The notes: generated by a model not told the origin, from the letters alone. 64,000 bases of DNA from Chitinophaga costaii (GCF_900094705.1 NZ_FMAR01000001.1:124001-188000), one strand, 5' to 3'; positions 41,201 to 51,200 are shown, counted from the stretch's first letter. Made by a program: numbers and translations.

Positions 41201-44200
41201 CGCGTGGCATAGGTTACGGTTTCAAAAGTGGCCTTTTCCCCGCCGCTTATTTCTAGCGGTAACGGCACATACTGTTCTGAAATATTTTTCCAGTAGGCAT
41301 GCTCCTGCAGGAACACGGGGCTGTTGGCCCATTTCTTCAGGAGCTCACTCCATTGCCGGAAAGAGGTGCCTTTATCCGGTAAACGCAGCGTACTGCGGGT
41401 AGCCGGCTGCGTGATAAAATTGCGCAACTCATCGATGAGCATCCGCCACGAAACACCATCGATGGCCAGGTGATGGATAACAATAAATAAATAATTCTCC
41501 GCCGTATCTGCCGGCGTTTTCACAAACAGGCACCGGGCCAGCTTTCCCTCGCTGAGCGAAAGTGCTGCTTGTTGCTGTGCGAAGAGCGTCATACAATATT
41601 CGTGAAGGTTGCCAGATACCGGCGCCACCACTGTTTCAAAAACAGGCGCCTGGTTTCCGTACAACTGCCGTATTGTTCCCTCTTCTTCCTTATAACAGAA
41701 ACGTAGTGCGTCGTGCTGCTCCAGCAACTGCGCCCAGGCAACTTTTAACCTGTCTTCCCGGATGGTTTTCTGTACATTCAGTGTCAACGACTGATTATAG
41801 AAATCAGGTTGTGCCAGCTGTTTATTAAAAAACTGTATTTGTATGGGCAGCAGCGCTGCAGGGCCGGTCAGCCGTCCCTGCTCATTCAGCAGCTCATGCT
41901 GTTGCCGCATATGATGCTCCTGCTTACTGATTGTCTGGTATTCAAAAATGTCTCTTACAACCAGGTGCAATCCTGCGTCTTTTGCGCGGCTTACCAGTTG
42001 AATAGCGATAATAGAATCGCCGCCCAGTTCAAAGAAATTGTCATGAATACCTACCGGAGATACCTGTAACAATGCCTCCCATATGGCTGCGAGTTTTAGC
42101 TGAATCTCCGTGAAAGGCGCAATAAAAGCATGCGCTACACCCGCCTGCTGATCCGGCTCCGGCAAAGCAGAACGGTTTATTTTTCCGCTTGCTGACAATG
42201 GAAAACTATCGAGTTCAATGATACGCGATGGCTGCATATATTCCGGCAGCAATAACTTCAGCGCCTGTTGCAAATCGTGGCTGCTGAACCCTGGATGGGT
42301 GGTTACATAAGCCACCAGCCATTTGCTGCCGGAAGATTGTTCTTTTACCAGCACCTGCGCCTGCCGTACCAGTGGCTGCATTTCCATCACCTTTTCTATT
42401 TCCGCTGTTTCTATCCGGTACCCACGGATCTTCACCTGCTGATCACCACGGCCCAGGTACGCAATGTTGCCATCGGGGAGCCACATGGCTTTATCGCCTG
42501 TATGGTACACCTGGTAAAGATCATTTCCATTTACCGGGTTAATGGTAAAAGCGGCGGCTGTTTGCGCCGGGCGATCCAGGTAACCTTCCGCTACCTGGAT
42601 ACCGCCAATCAGCAATTCCCCGCTGATACCGGGTGGTTGCAGGCTTCCGCCTTCGTTTACAATATAGAGTTGCACATTACTAACCGGCCGCCCGATGGGA
42701 ATGCCGGATGCATATTTGTAAGGATCCTCTACTTTCATGGCCGTTACCTCTATGGCAGCTTCCGTTGGACCGTAAAAATTATAGAGCGGCACTGCTGGCA
42801 GTACTTCCCTGCAGGCGGCAGCTACTGCCGGCGTTAATTCCTCACCGCTGCAAATCACCGCCTGCAGGCTGTTGCATAATAACGCAGTGGCTTCCTGCAA
42901 AAAAACCGATAACATCGATGGTACAAAATGTACCAGTGTTACACCATGATGCGCTATTAATTCCTGCAGGTACAACGGGTCCTGTTGCCCGCCCGGGCGT
43001 GGCAATACCAGCCTGGCGCCGGTCATCAGCGGCATAAAGAGTTCCCATATAGATACATCAAAACAGAAGGTGGTCTTCTGTAAATAAACTGCCTGCTCAT
43101 CCAGCTGCAGGTAAGCCTGCATCCACAACAGGCGGTTATAGATGCCACGATGCAGGTTCATCACGCCTTTGGGCTGGCCGGTGGTACCAGATGTATAAAT
43201 GATATAAGCCGGTTGCGCTGCATTATACCGCCTCGCGGGAGCGGCTGTAGGATATGCTGCATAAGGCTGTTCGTCCAAAGAAAATACAGTGATATCACCA
43301 GGCAGCGCGCCGGCGTATTTCTGCTGCGTAAGTACTACGCGCGCATTTGTATCATTAATAATAAAATGGATGCGGGCCTGCGGATACTGCGGATCTACAG
43401 GCACATAGGCCCCACCTGCTTTCAGGATTCCCAATAGCCCGGTCATCATCTCAAAGGAACGATCAAGGCAGATCACAACAGGGGTTCCGGCTCCAATGCC
43501 ATGCGCCATTAACAGATGCGCCAGCTGGTTGGAGGCTGAATCCAGTTCGCGGTAACTGCATACCGCATCTTCAAACACCAGTGCCGGTGCATCCGGACAA
43601 CTGGCCACTTGTGCGTTAAAATCATCCACCAGGGTACGATCAGGCGGTGTGGCAACGGCCGTATCGTTGTAGCTCTGCAGCAATATATGTTCGTCCTCCG
43701 TTAGCATGTTCAAACGGCTTATTGTTATTTCCGGAGATGATAATGCGGCAGATAACAATGCTTCAAAATGCGCTGCCATCCGCTGTATAGTAGCCTGTAC
43801 AAACAGGTTGGCGCTATATTCGAAAAGCAGCGTGATGCCGGCCGGATGATCCACAGCGGTAAGCGTAAGATCAAATTTAGCAATCTCATACGCAACAGCA
43901 TAAGGCGCCAATGTAGCCGCCCCCAGGCGCAGGTCCTGCATCTGAGCGGGCTGATAAGCAAACATCACCTGGAACAACGGATGCAGGTTGGCGGTCCGTT
44001 CCCTTTTCAACTGCTTTACCACTTTTGAAAAAGGCACTTCCTGGTGCTCAAAAGCTGTTAATGTGGTTTGCTTCAACTCCTTTAGCAGCGCAGAAAAAGA
44101 CATAAACGGATCCAACTGGCTACGTATCACCACCGTGTTTACAAAATAACCAATCAGCGCCAGCGTTTCAGGATGCTGCCGGTTAGCTACCGGTGTACCG

Positions 44201-45246
44201 ATAGCAATATCCCGCTGCCCGGCATAGCGATGCAGCAATACATTGAATACCGTTATCAGCAACATGTAGGGTGTAACATTTTGTTGCGCGGCATACAACT
44301 TCACGGCGGCCGACAGAGCTGCCGGCAGTTCCCAATGCAGTGTACCACCCTGGGAACCGGGCGTCAGGGGCCTTTTAAAATCAGCAGGCAGGTAAATATC
44401 TTCGCTCCCTTTCAGCTGTTGCTCCCAATAGGCAAGCTGCTTGTCAAATAAATGATTTTGTGCCGCGTCATGTTCCCAGCGCGCATAGTCTGCATACTGT
44501 ACCGGCAGCGGTATCAGCTGCGGCGTTTGCTGCGCCTGCAATGCGGAATACAAGGCAGTCAGCTCCTGCATCAACAGCGGAACAGACCAGCCGTCGGCCG
44601 CAATGTGATGGATCACTACTACCAGCACATGCTCCTGTTCCTTTTGCCGGCAGAGCAGCGCCCGCAGCATATAATCATCACACAGTGAAAAAGGCTGATG
44701 GATAAAATTCCTGATTACATCGCTATTTCCCTCGTACTGTTTAACCAGTTTCCATGCATCTGCAGTAACAGGCTCCTGATATGGAATACCTTTCTCTGCT
44801 TTAAAAACAGTACGCAGCGATTCATGGCGGCGGATAATTTCCATGAGCGCCGTTTCCAGCAGTTGCGGATCTATGTCTCCCTTTATGGTATATGCCAAAG
44901 GCAGATGGTAATGCAACGATCCTTCCAGGTTATTGATAAACCACAGGTTTTCCTGTGCAAAGGAAAGCGGGGCGGGATAAGCGGATACGGCTGATGATTT
45001 AATAGATGGCGGGGCGCCGGCATCGCCATTACCCGCCAGGGCATGCCGCAAAAACGATCTTATTTCTTCCTTACGGACAATAATCATTTCCATCAACGCC
45101 TGGTTTTCGAGCCCACTGCCATTGTTGGAGAGCAATAGTTTTTGCCCGTCCAGCGAAATGGAAATACCTTTCCTGGACGCGTTACTCAACAACGTTACAA
45201 CGTCTTCTGTATTAAAATCTACCGGTGATGCGGAATTATTGTTCAT
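32287..45246 (-). CDS. NRPS 3 (docking-C-A[Ser]-PCP-E-C-half C-A-PCP-C-A-PCP-C)
   Basis: The largest protein, 4319 residues. In order: a TubC-like docking domain (about 12-62); C1 with HHIAADG; A1 (from about 530); PCP1 (LGGDSI); an epimerase with HHLAIDGVSWR, EGHGR and NYLGNL; C2 with HHLILDG, of the QEGIIFH type that follows epimerases; a C-terminal half of a C domain (about 2030-2225); A2 with PCP2 (LGGDSIK); C3 with HHAIIDG; A3 with PCP3 (LGGNSIK); and a complete last C (about 3890-4319) with HHIICDG. Pockets read by hand: A1 DVWHISFIEK (Ser-like), and A2 and A3 both DIFLLALIFK, which I cannot assign; they share DIF-x-L-x-L with hydroxyphenylglycine codes, which is weak evidence. Expected additions are D-Ser and two copies of one residue. 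The last C has no A domain in this protein and should act with NRPS 4. Confidence 0.97.
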   Translation of the reverse strand: MNNNSASPVDFNTEDVVTLLSNASRKGISISLDGQKLLLSNNGSGLENQALMEMIIVRKEEIRSFLRHALAGNGDAGAPPSIKSSAVSAYPAPLSFAQENLWFINNLEGSLHYHLPLAYTIKGDIDPQLLETALMEIIRRHESLRTVFKAEKGIPYQEPVTADAWKLVKQYEGNSDVIRNFIHQPFSLCDDYMLRALLCRQKEQEHVLVVVIHHIAADGWSVPLLMQELTALYSALQAQQTPQLIPLPVQYADYARWEHDAAQNHLFDKQLAYWEQQLKGSEDIYLPADFKRPLTPGSQGGTLHWELPAALSAAVKLYAAQQNVTPYMLLITVFNVLLHRYAGQRDIAIGTPVANRQHPETLALIGYFVNTVVIRSQLDPFMSFSALLKELKQTTLTAFEHQEVPFSKVVKQLKRERTANLHPLFQVMFAYQPAQMQDLRLGAATLAPYAVAYEIAKFDLTLTAVDHPAGITLLFEYSANLFVQATIQRMAAHFEALLSAALSSPEITISRLNMLTEDEHILLQSYNDTAVATPPDRTLVDDFNAQVASCPDAPALVFEDAVCSYRELDSASNQLAHLLMAHGIGAGTPVVICLDRSFEMMTGLLGILKAGGAYVPVDPQYPQARIHFIINDTNARVVLTQQKYAGALPGDITVFSLDEQPYAAYPTAAPARRYNAAQPAYIIYTSGTTGQPKGVMNLHRGIYNRLLWMQAYLQLDEQAVYLQKTTFCFDVSIWELFMPLMTGARLVLPRPGGQQDPLYLQELIAHHGVTLVHFVPSMLSVFLQEATALLCNSLQAVICSGEELTPAVAAACREVLPAVPLYNFYGPTEAAIEVTAMKVEDPYKYASGIPIGRPVSNVQLYIVNEGGSLQPPGISGELLIGGIQVAEGYLDRPAQTAAAFTINPVNGNDLYQVYHTGDKAMWLPDGNIAYLGRGDQQVKIRGYRIETAEIEKVMEMQPLVRQAQVLVKEQSSGSKWLVAYVTTHPGFSSHDLQQALKLLLPEYMQPSRIIELDSFPLSASGKINRSALPEPDQQAGVAHAFIAPFTEIQLKLAAIWEALLQVSPVGIHDNFFELGGDSIIAIQLVSRAKDAGLHLVVRDIFEYQTISKQEHHMRQQHELLNEQGRLTGPAALLPIQIQFFNKQLAQPDFYNQSLTLNVQKTIREDRLKVAWAQLLEQHDALRFCYKEEEGTIRQLYGNQAPVFETVVAPVSGNLHEYCMTLFAQQQAALSLSEGKLARCLFVKTPADTAENYLFIVIHHLAIDGVSWRMLIDELRNFITQPATRSTLRLPDKGTSFRQWSELLKKWANSPVFLQEHAYWKNISEQYVPLPLEISGGEKATFETVTYATRTLDVSTTSLLQKEANRVLGTDVQDLLLSAGTYAICNWTGSPNCTVALEGHGRGLQPDNADLSRTAGWFTSLYPVLLSLPPGETLLTQVAAIKEQLRATPHKGLGYGMLRYLGPEHLRRTLDADICDIIFNYLGNLDNLFAASGGIAYNSSFQPANIAAGNILDSKLEFSCYISNRQLHTDIRYSTAAYTKATIEHIADVFQERLKEIIRSCAVKQARIKTPADYGLSHIAGWQPLQQFIAQRPGLQDIYPLSPLQEGIIFHSIYQHTPGAYIVQFSCDFTNGIDIEKLQTAWAVIIQKHTVLRTGFVTDTFDRPVQYVMENVSLPVTVLDYRYMQESLMAAALDVFLTNDRQMPFNLDEPPLFRITLMYMPGGGVKMVWTNHHLILDGWSLMVLLQELLALYHATTGSVVTPQDEYRELITSLQHMPDVQVMMQWSEWLCGLQQPTLLPFITSSAASNTVFGNTTAHFHITPERGAVLQVYARKHHLTVNTLMQGAWAYLLSRYNGQKNVVFGTTVSGRSVRVANAESRVGLYVNTIPVYAAVNEKIPVADWLRQLQEHHVRCREAGHVSLATLQTLTRIGPVMFDTLLVFENYPAGAMQELQQSLLVSNMATAEQTNYSLTVSVKVSRDQLDLSFAYNDELLPTATVNLVAAQLMELLEAMAGEAITEVSGLAVITAGITHWQQLREGNKKFRFITATGPGNSCVQQWPLPASLQAGLALKAAEWQVMPHDLFLAACFAAVKLFSYDNDITIALAAEKYLPVRMALPPFTGWNTWVKQVQAARRTALENAAWWEATAAPSITDLWFDDEDNTPNGALFYLHAKADQVTLSYNDTFIDTQLAADFGAYLLQMLQAMAGTATDTTSLLPAATSQLLLHDFNNTGISYKTTTILALFAEQVRAVPGAAAVKYESQVLSYAALDARSNQFAHYLGRYVKPGVIVPVCLERSAEMLVVLLGILKAGCAYAPIDPGYPAERSQRILDELQARVFITDKPSALHTADDCRLITLTEVWPAIGIESTEPLMVELNAEMPAYVLYTSGTTGSPKGVVVTHRGLHNLIASTISLLDASREIRMLSVTTYCFDISAFEYFMPLCAGAQVDIASAAVAADPRLLAERLTATGSTHLLTTPSRWQLLLATGWDNPGGTLILTAGEPLTAQLHAQLAAISNGKPVWNLYGPTETTIFSSAVALQAHQEVTIGRPVANTRFYILDENLHLMPVGASGEVYISGDGVAHGYYNQPALTAEKFLNNPYAVPGHERMYKTGDAGRWLPNGAILLSGRTDNQVKLRGYRIELGDVEAALLEYPGIHAATVVYCGQAPHDFLAAYYLSEKALPPVLLREHMGRLLPSYMVPAAYQQMDRFPLNTSGKVNRKALPPIHADNNGDIATGNNNDVSTADIVVADHAEMRMIKVWSSVLKRRQVTPESNFFSLGGDSIKAIQLSNKVAAEFDLVTQVAAIFKHKTLAAYTRSVLAGTHTIHHNKEVAAQLETIAAAFLLRHPELASLVSDVYPAADIQKGMIFHAWQSPGAYHNQTVHTVHYEEARISFFDKAVAMLVTRHEILRTAFVQDEEGLLQVVYKTADPVIAHYDLCDKNEAAQQAYIHRYLTEDKLLPFPHATPGLFRFAVFKRGVARYCICFSCHHAIIDGWSDASLNTALHQVLERLYKGEDYHLPSLKNNYKIFVTARMADAANEALVAYWVRQLKGYKRYRFGGPKELTSTVNIEEQQLTGELLSALETQASGWQMGLRDLFLAAYLVTLKLFSFESDLTVGLVVNNRPPVEDGDKMLGCFLNTVPVRSVIPPDQNWEQYCRLVHTQLNEQRPYEGVSFMRIVEAVGASGQDGNPITDLLFNYIDFHVYDKLTDAGMPGDAELQGQIRINAKCSMHVNRTGGKLQFSLVYDTGFISATTAANVAAHYLRALEHIAWLPGLPANAATLLAPATKQTLLHHFNDTAAVFSGHTILSLIAAQVLATPEATAITYTSESVSYAMLDAHSNQLAHYLRRYAGAGTIVPVCLERSRSMLIVLLGILKAGCAYAPIDPDHPAERSQRILDDLQPRVLITDKPVNLHPPESCHVIILESAWAAIQEESHAPLPEVPTADMLAYVLYTSGTTGHPKGVMITHRALHNLIAATIALLHTNQTVKVLSVTTYCFDISVFEYFMPLFAGGQVDIASAAVAADPRLLAERMAATGPTHLLTTPSRWQMLLDTGWRNPAGTLLLTAGEPLSVLLHARLAALSNGRPVWNLYGPTETTIFSSAVALMQHDVITIGKPIANTRFYILDENQSLLPPGAAGDLYISGAGVAQGYYHLPALTAEKFVPNPFAAPGYETMYKTGDTGYWTPSGNIALNGRSDHQVKLRGYRIEPGEIETQLLSFPLIKEAVVVVAEVMNEQCLVAYFVATAPVANDVIRQHLATLLPDYMIPEIFNQISHLPLTPNGKTDRKALPEPVRYISAAQETAFLNSTEEKLAAIWSAILKLGDRLPAPRDSFFQLGGNSIKAFYLVNKINEVFGKKTDIRTVFTTPTLSAMAAAMDAQPVTRETDIPRLPFQLQYPVSYAQERIFFDYTRHAHSLLYNISGAYRADTTDMANLESVLRALAAHHPALRTVFTLTPAGVMQEILEDTSITIEKLTAADEEEAAIVFSQFVRSFNITIAPPVRFGWLQLQSGGAYLLIDLHHIICDGISFNVLINDFNRIASGETPAPSPVRYVDYAGWQRSEQVSLRQQRAFWKQTMGKYFTPPELPVNAVAEDADITVAGVLPLLLEDDVYHQVKAFGARYGLSDFMTLLAAYYILLHKISGSDTIIIATDAIGRTDHALHNVVGTFVNILPLRQDINPDEDIAVFLSNVKEQVLAAFDNQEVQFDEIVADVRQQFGITHSAFTPVHFSFVNYYDRSSALTINNRMLQPGTLQRARTTQYGFKLQVLEQANGFVIEFIYSKAMYDEGVIAAFLQYYQSILDALLNNVSDIAAIRI
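33620..35330 (-). repeat. Duplicated A-PCP unit, copy 2 (A3-PCP3 of NRPS 3)
   Basis: This is the partner of the A2-PCP2 copy at about 36,790-38,545. The similarity continues upstream into the condensation domain: the C3 C-lobe here matches the half-C remnant before A2. This copy has a complete C3 domain, so it is the more likely parent of the duplication. Boundaries are approximate. Confidence 0.8.
36790..38545 (-). repeat. Duplicated A-PCP unit, copy 1 (A2-PCP2 of NRPS 3)
   Basis: This stretch encodes A2 and PCP2 of NRPS 3 and is closely similar along its length to the A3-PCP3 copy at about 33,620-35,330. Shared stretches include SVTTYCFDIS, then EYFMPL, QVDIASAAVAADPRLLAER, HLLTTPSRWQ, and NLYGPTETTIFSSAVAL. 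The pocket residues are identical in both copies, so both should load the same amino acid. Boundaries are approximate. Confidence 0.8.
38570..39150 (-). other. Truncated condensation domain between C2 and A2 of NRPS 3
   Basis: Residues about 2030-2225 of NRPS 3 follow a complete C domain and precede A2. They match the C-terminal lobe of C3 further on in the same protein: MPHDLFLAACFAAVKLFSY here against GLRDLFLAAYLVTLKLFSF in C3, and both end in a LLHxFN linker. No HHxxxDG is present. The simplest history is that a unit starting inside C3 and carrying A and PCP was duplicated and inserted after C2, leaving the half domain behind. Coordinates are approximate. Confidence 0.75.
42150..43740 (-). 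repeat. Ser-type A-domain unit, copy in NRPS 3
   Basis: A1 of NRPS 3 and the linker before it (SRLNMLTEDEHILLQSYN) closely match A2 of NRPS 2 and its linker (SRLNMLTAVEHLLLQSYN). The match runs through the A domain, including KTTFCFDVS, LVHFVPSMLSVFLQEA, and LQPPGISGELLIGGIQVA. It is also visible at the DNA level, for example around 42,620 and 46,020. This indicates a duplication within the cluster. Boundaries are approximate. Confidence 0.75.
45060..45213 (-). other. TubC-like N-terminal docking domain of NRPS 3
   Basis: Residues about 12-62 of NRPS 3 (VVTLLSNASRKGISISLDGQ, then KLLLSNNGSG and a charged helix ending EEIRSFLR) fit the small alpha-beta-beta-alpha TubC_N fold, which binds the C-terminal tail of the upstream synthetase. 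The natural partner is the tail of NRPS 2 after its last PCP. This supports direct chain transfer from NRPS 2 to NRPS 3. Confidence 0.7.
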
Positions 45247-45255
45247 GCGTTTGGG

Positions 45256-48200
45256 TTATAGCTCCATTACGTTGATATCGCGTATATTTTCATGGCTGCT
45301 GCCAATTACTTCGAGGTAGCGGGCCATATTATCAATGGTACCCAGTTTAAAAAAAGTTTGCAGCGGTATCCTCACAGCAAACTGCTGGTGTACATTGTAG
45401 AGCAATTGTGTGGCTAACAAGGAATGTCCTCCCAGTTCAAAGAAATTATCCCGGATACCTATCGGAGAAACCGGCAATAATGACGCCCAGATAGCCGCCA
45501 GTTTTATTTCCACTTCCGTGGCAGGGGCCACGGTAACACGTGCGGCATCTACCGGCTGGTCTGGTTCCGGTAAGGCATTACGGTTTATTTTTCCGTTTGC
45601 AGACAATGGAAAATTATCTATCACGATAATACGAGATGGCTGCATGTATTCGGGCAGCAATAATTTAAGCGCCTGCTGTAAAGCCGTTTTTTCAAAGCCG
45701 CCGGTTGTTGTTATGTAAGCTGCCAGCCACTTATTGCCGGTAGCCTGCTCTTTTACCACCACCTGGGCCTGTAGCACATGCGGCTGTGCTTCTATCACCT
45801 TCTCCAGTTCAGCGGTTTCTATGCGGTAACCGCGGATCTTCACCTGGTGATCGCCGCGGCCCAGGTAGGCGATATTGCCATCGGGCAGCCACATGGCCTG
45901 GTCGCCGGTCCGGTACACCCGGAAGGGATCATCGGCATGAACCGGGTTACTGATAAATGCTTTTGCCGTTTGACCGGGGCGGTTCAGATAACCCTTTGCC
46001 ACCTGGATGCCGCCTATCAGCAATTCGCCGCTGATACCCGGCGGTTGCAGGCTTCCTGCCTCATTTACAATATAGAGCTGTACATTATTAACAGGCCGGC
46101 CAATAGGCACGCCGGTATTGTATTGGTGCGGGTGTTCCACTTTGATGGCGGTTACGTCAATCGCAGCTTCCGTTGGCCCGTATAAGTTATACAACGAAAT
46201 ATCCGGTAATAACGCCAGGCAGGATGCCGCCAACGCCGGTTTTAATTCTTCCCCGCTGCAAACCACCATCCGTAAGTCTTTGCACAACACCGGGTCTGCT
46301 TCCTGCAAAAACACCGATAACATGGATGGAACAAAATGTACCAGCGTAACGCCATAACGGGCCATCAGCTGTTGCAGGTATAACGGGTCTTTCTGTCCAT
46401 CCGCAAGGGGCAATACCAACGTGGCGCCAATCATCAGCGGCAGGAATAATTCCCAAACCGATACATCAAAACAAAAAGTGGTTTTCTGCAGGAAAACAGC
46501 TTGTTCATTAAGTTGCAGGTAGCCGCGCATCCAAAGCAAATGGCTGTAAACGCCGTTATGCAGGTTTACAACGCCTTTGGGCTGGCCGGTAGTACCGGAG
46601 GTATAAATAATATAAGCCGCCTGCGTAGCACTGTACAGCCTTCCCGGAGATATTGCGCTGTACGTCGCATAAGGCTGTTCATCCAAAGAAAAAACGGTTA
46701 CATCCGTAGTTATAGCCGCTGCATATTTCAACTGGGTGAGTACCACACCTGCCCCGGTATCATTAATAATAAAATGAATCCTGGCCTGCGGATACGCCGG
46801 ATCTATGGGAACATATGCCCCTCCTGCTTTCAGAATTCCTAATAATCCTATCATCATTTCAAATGAACGATCCAGGCAAATGACCACCGGTGTGCCGGCG
46901 CCAACTCCCTGCGCAAGCAGTAAATGGGCCAGCTGATTGGATGCCTTATCCAATTCCTCATAACTTAGTACGGCCTCCTCAAAAATCAATGCCACCGCTT
47001 TGGGATCACGGGCAACCTGGTTGTTGAAATCATCCAGCAGCGTGCTTTCTGCAGGTATCGCCACATTTGTATGATTATAGCTTTGCAGTAATAAATGTTC
47101 TACCGCCGTCAGCATATTTAACCTGCTCACTGCTATATCTGGCGATGATAAGGCAGCAGCCATCAACATTTCGTAATGCGTTCCCAATTGCCGGATGGTA
47201 GCTGGCAGAAACAGGTCGGTGTTATAATTGATCACAACGGTAAGTCCTCTTTCTGCCGGCGTTACTTCCAGTGTGAGATCGAACTTGGCTTTTGTTTGCG
47301 CAAACTCCACCGGCACTGCATTGGCATCACCCAATTGCAGGTTATAATACGCCTGTTTATCCTGTAATATAAACATGTACTGAAATAACGGCGAGCGGCC
47401 CGGATCTCTCGCGCCGCCCACGCGGTCTATCACCTTTTCTAAAGGAACAAACGCATATTTATAGGCAGTAATGAGCAATGCTTTTACCTGTTGAAGTAAT
47501 ACACGGAATGATTGATCCGGCTGGATTTGTGTGCGAACCGCGAGCGTATTGCTGAAATACCCGATCAGCCCTTCTATGGCGGCCTGTTCACGATTGGCCA
47601 CAGGTATGCCTGTACATACATCAGTTTGCCCGCTATAGCGATAGAGCAATACCTGGAACAGGGTAAACAACCAGGTAAACAAGGTCAGATCTTCTTCGGC
47701 GGCCTGTTCCTGAATACGTTGCAAAGTGGTGTGATCAATAAAAAATGAATGATCAGCGCCGTTGTAAGAAGATTGTAAAGGACGCGGCATGTCGGCCGGC
47801 AGTTCTAAAGCAGCTACCTCCCGCAGCTGTGTTTCCCAGTACTGAATACCGGCTTCCATCAGCTGTCCTGAAAAAACGGTATGCTGCCAGCTGCTATAGT
47901 CTGTATACTGTAGCGCCAGTGGCGGCAGTGAATCGATGGCGCCGTTATATATCGCCATCAGCTCATTCATAAATAATGTATTGGACCAGCCATCAAAAGC
48001 AATGTGATGAACCGTTATCACTATATATTCCAACTGCCCGTTCCGCAGTAGGTACCACACCCGTAACGGATGGTCTGCCGCCAGGTTAAATGGCTGTGCC
48101 GCATTGGCATGTATGAAAGCCCGGATCACCTCCTCCGCATCATCCGTCATATTTTTTTCGCCGGTCAGCTGCCAGCTGTTTTCCGGCAGCACCAGTTGGT

Positions 48201-51200
48201 AAGGCTCGCCTGCCCTGGTTGGAAAAACTGTACGTAAAGGCTGATGCCGGTTTGTTAACAGGCGGAATGCATCCGTGAGTTGGGATGTGCCCACCTCGCC
48301 ATCCACCTGGAGCGCCAGCGTAATATGATATTGTGCAGCGCCTTCAAACTGGTCAAGAAACCAAAGGCGTTGTTGCCCGAACGATAAGGGGATCCGCTCC
48401 GGGAGCAAAGTGGCAGGGTGTAACGGCGGCAATTGCGCTGCACCCATACGATCCACATACCGGCCCAGTTCGCGCAATACCGTATGATCAAACAAGGCAT
48501 TAATGGATACTTCCGCATACAATTGCTGCCGGATACGATTGGCCACCCTGGTGGCCGACAGTGATTCGCCGCCCAGCGCAAAAAAATCGTCGAGTACACC
48601 AATATTGCCCACCTGTAATATTTCTTCCCAGATGCTGGCTAAAACACATTCTGTTTCAGTTTCCGGCGCTACATATCCTACCGCAGCTTTGTTAAGCGCA
48701 TGCGTGCCATCCGGAGAAGGCAATGCGGCATAATTTAACTTGCCATTTGTGGTAAGCGGAAAATGCTCAACAGCAATCCATATGCCCGGCACCATATAAT
48801 CCGGTAATCTATCCTGCAGGTATTGCCTGAGTACATCATTTAACCCGGAATGCCCCCTGGCAATTACCGGCTGGTAATAAGCTGCCATGCCTTTTCCGGG
48901 AAATGCTTTATTTACCAGCGTTACCACTGCCTGTTGTACATCCGGATGGCTTTTCAGCAGGCTTTCTATTTCGCCGGGTTCTATACGATACCCATTAATT
49001 TTTAGCTGATCATCTTCCCTGCCCACATATTCCAGCGTTCCATCCGGCAGCCAGCGCGCCAGATCTCCTGTTTTATACATGCGCGCACCGGACCCGGCAA
49101 AAGGATCAGCTATAAACCGCTTTGCGGTGAGCGCTTCCTTATTCAGGTAACCTGCAGCCAGGCAATCACCTCCAATGTATAGCTCTCCCTCCGTACCCGG
49201 CAATGCAGGACGCAGCAGCCGGTCGAGCAGGTAAATGCTGGTATTAGCCGCCGGCCTGCCAATAGGCACAGAAAGCGTAGTGGATTGCGGATCAAATAAC
49301 TGGATCATACATCCCACCGTAGCTTCAGTAGGACCATACTCATTGAAAATTTCTATGCGTTCCGCGTAAAGCCGGCAAAAGTCTTTTGCCAGCGCTGTGT
49401 CCAGCTGTTCGCCACCGAGTACCAGGATCCTTTTTCCTTCCAGCCCTTGCGGCCATGGGAATGCGGCTTCCAGGAGTATTTTCAGGTGAGACGGGGTAAG
49501 CTTCAGCACCTGTACCTGCTCATGCGTAAACACCCGCTGCAGCAGCATGGCCGGGTCCCGTTCATTGAATATAAATAAACACCCGCCGGTGCAGAGTGGC
49601 GTAAATATAGCCGTTACCGTTAAATCAAAAGCCGGTGAGGTAAACAGCGCAAAATTGCGAATGGCATCATTGGTATAAGACCGGGCAGCCCAACTTACAT
49701 AATTATGCAACGATGCATGCTTAATCATCACCCCCTTAGGATAACCCGTAGATCCGGAGGTATAAATAACGTACGCCAGTTCCTGTGGTGTAACAGCCAC
49801 CGGAGGCGCGTCATCCGGATAGGGATCTGCGCTAAATTCCACGTCGAGCGTTAGTACCGGCGCACCCGTATCCGGCCATTCCATGTACTGCCACATTTCC
49901 ATCAGCAGCACCTTTATATTGGCATCGTTGATGATGTATTTTTTTCTTTCTTCAGGATAATTGGGATCTATAGGTACATAGGCAGCGCCGGTTTTCAGTA
50001 CCGCCAGTATGGAAATAACCAACCATTCACTTCTTTCCAGCAAAATACCGGCGAAATCACCCGGTTTCAGGCCATACTTCGCTATCAGGCAGTTGGCCAG
50101 TTCATTGGAACGCTGATCGAGTTCTTTATAGCTCAGCGCCATGGCTCCGCAGGATACCGCCACCGTGTCCGGTTGTTGCTGCACTTGCCTGTTAAACAAC
50201 TCCAGCACCGTTTCCGCGCTAAAGGTAACAGCGGTGTTATTGAAATTATGCAGTAAACGCGCCTGTTCTTCCGGCAATAGTGCAGGCAGCTCACTTAATG
50301 GCTGATAAGGATTGGTGGTGATGGCATCGATAATATTTACAAGGCGTGTGGTTAACTGCTGTACAAATGTTTCTCCTACCACAGCAGCCTGGTAGTTCAC
50401 GATGATATCAAGGTCTGTATCAAAGAAAACAATCAGCACCAGCGGAATACCTGTATCGCCATAGGTAGATCTCAACTCCAGCCGGAACCCGTCATTACAG
50501 TTGATCGACGCCATATCCAGCGGGTAATTTTCCAGGGTAAGGATAGAATCAAAAAGATGCTCGCGGGGCTTAATGCCCGTCAGCGTTTTTATTTCATTGT
50601 ATGCAATAAGGCTATGCGAACCCTGTTCTATTAAACGTGTATGTACGCCCTGTACAATATGAAGCAATGTTTCCCCGCCACCATAATTAAACCGGAATGG
50701 AAGAGTATTGATGAATACGCCCATCACATTTTCCACTCCCTCCACCATGGTATCCCGAACAGATACCGGCATTGCGAATACTACATCAGCGGTGTTCAGG
50801 TATTGCTGCAGTAACATACCATACGCCGTACAAATCACCGCCGACCTCGTAACCCGGTGCGCTGCGGCGAATTCTTTCAATTTGTTTGCATCCGCTTTGT
50901 GTCTCCACGTCAGCACCTTCCCTGCTGCCGCTGCGTGTGGTGGCTGCTGAAATGGTATCTTATTTATTTCGTATTCCCGTAAGTTTTCTTTCCAGTATTT
51001 TATAGTGGGAGACGCGCCACTATGTACCGTTATATGCTTCATTGCCTCACGGTATGCCTGTTTACGGGCCGGTGGTACTGCCGCACCGGCCTGCAACTGC
51101 CTGTAAGTGGTAAATACTTCTTTCAGCAGGATGCCTGTACTCCACCCATCAAATAAAATATGGTGATGCGTTACGATCAATATGGCCTGCACCGGTGAAA

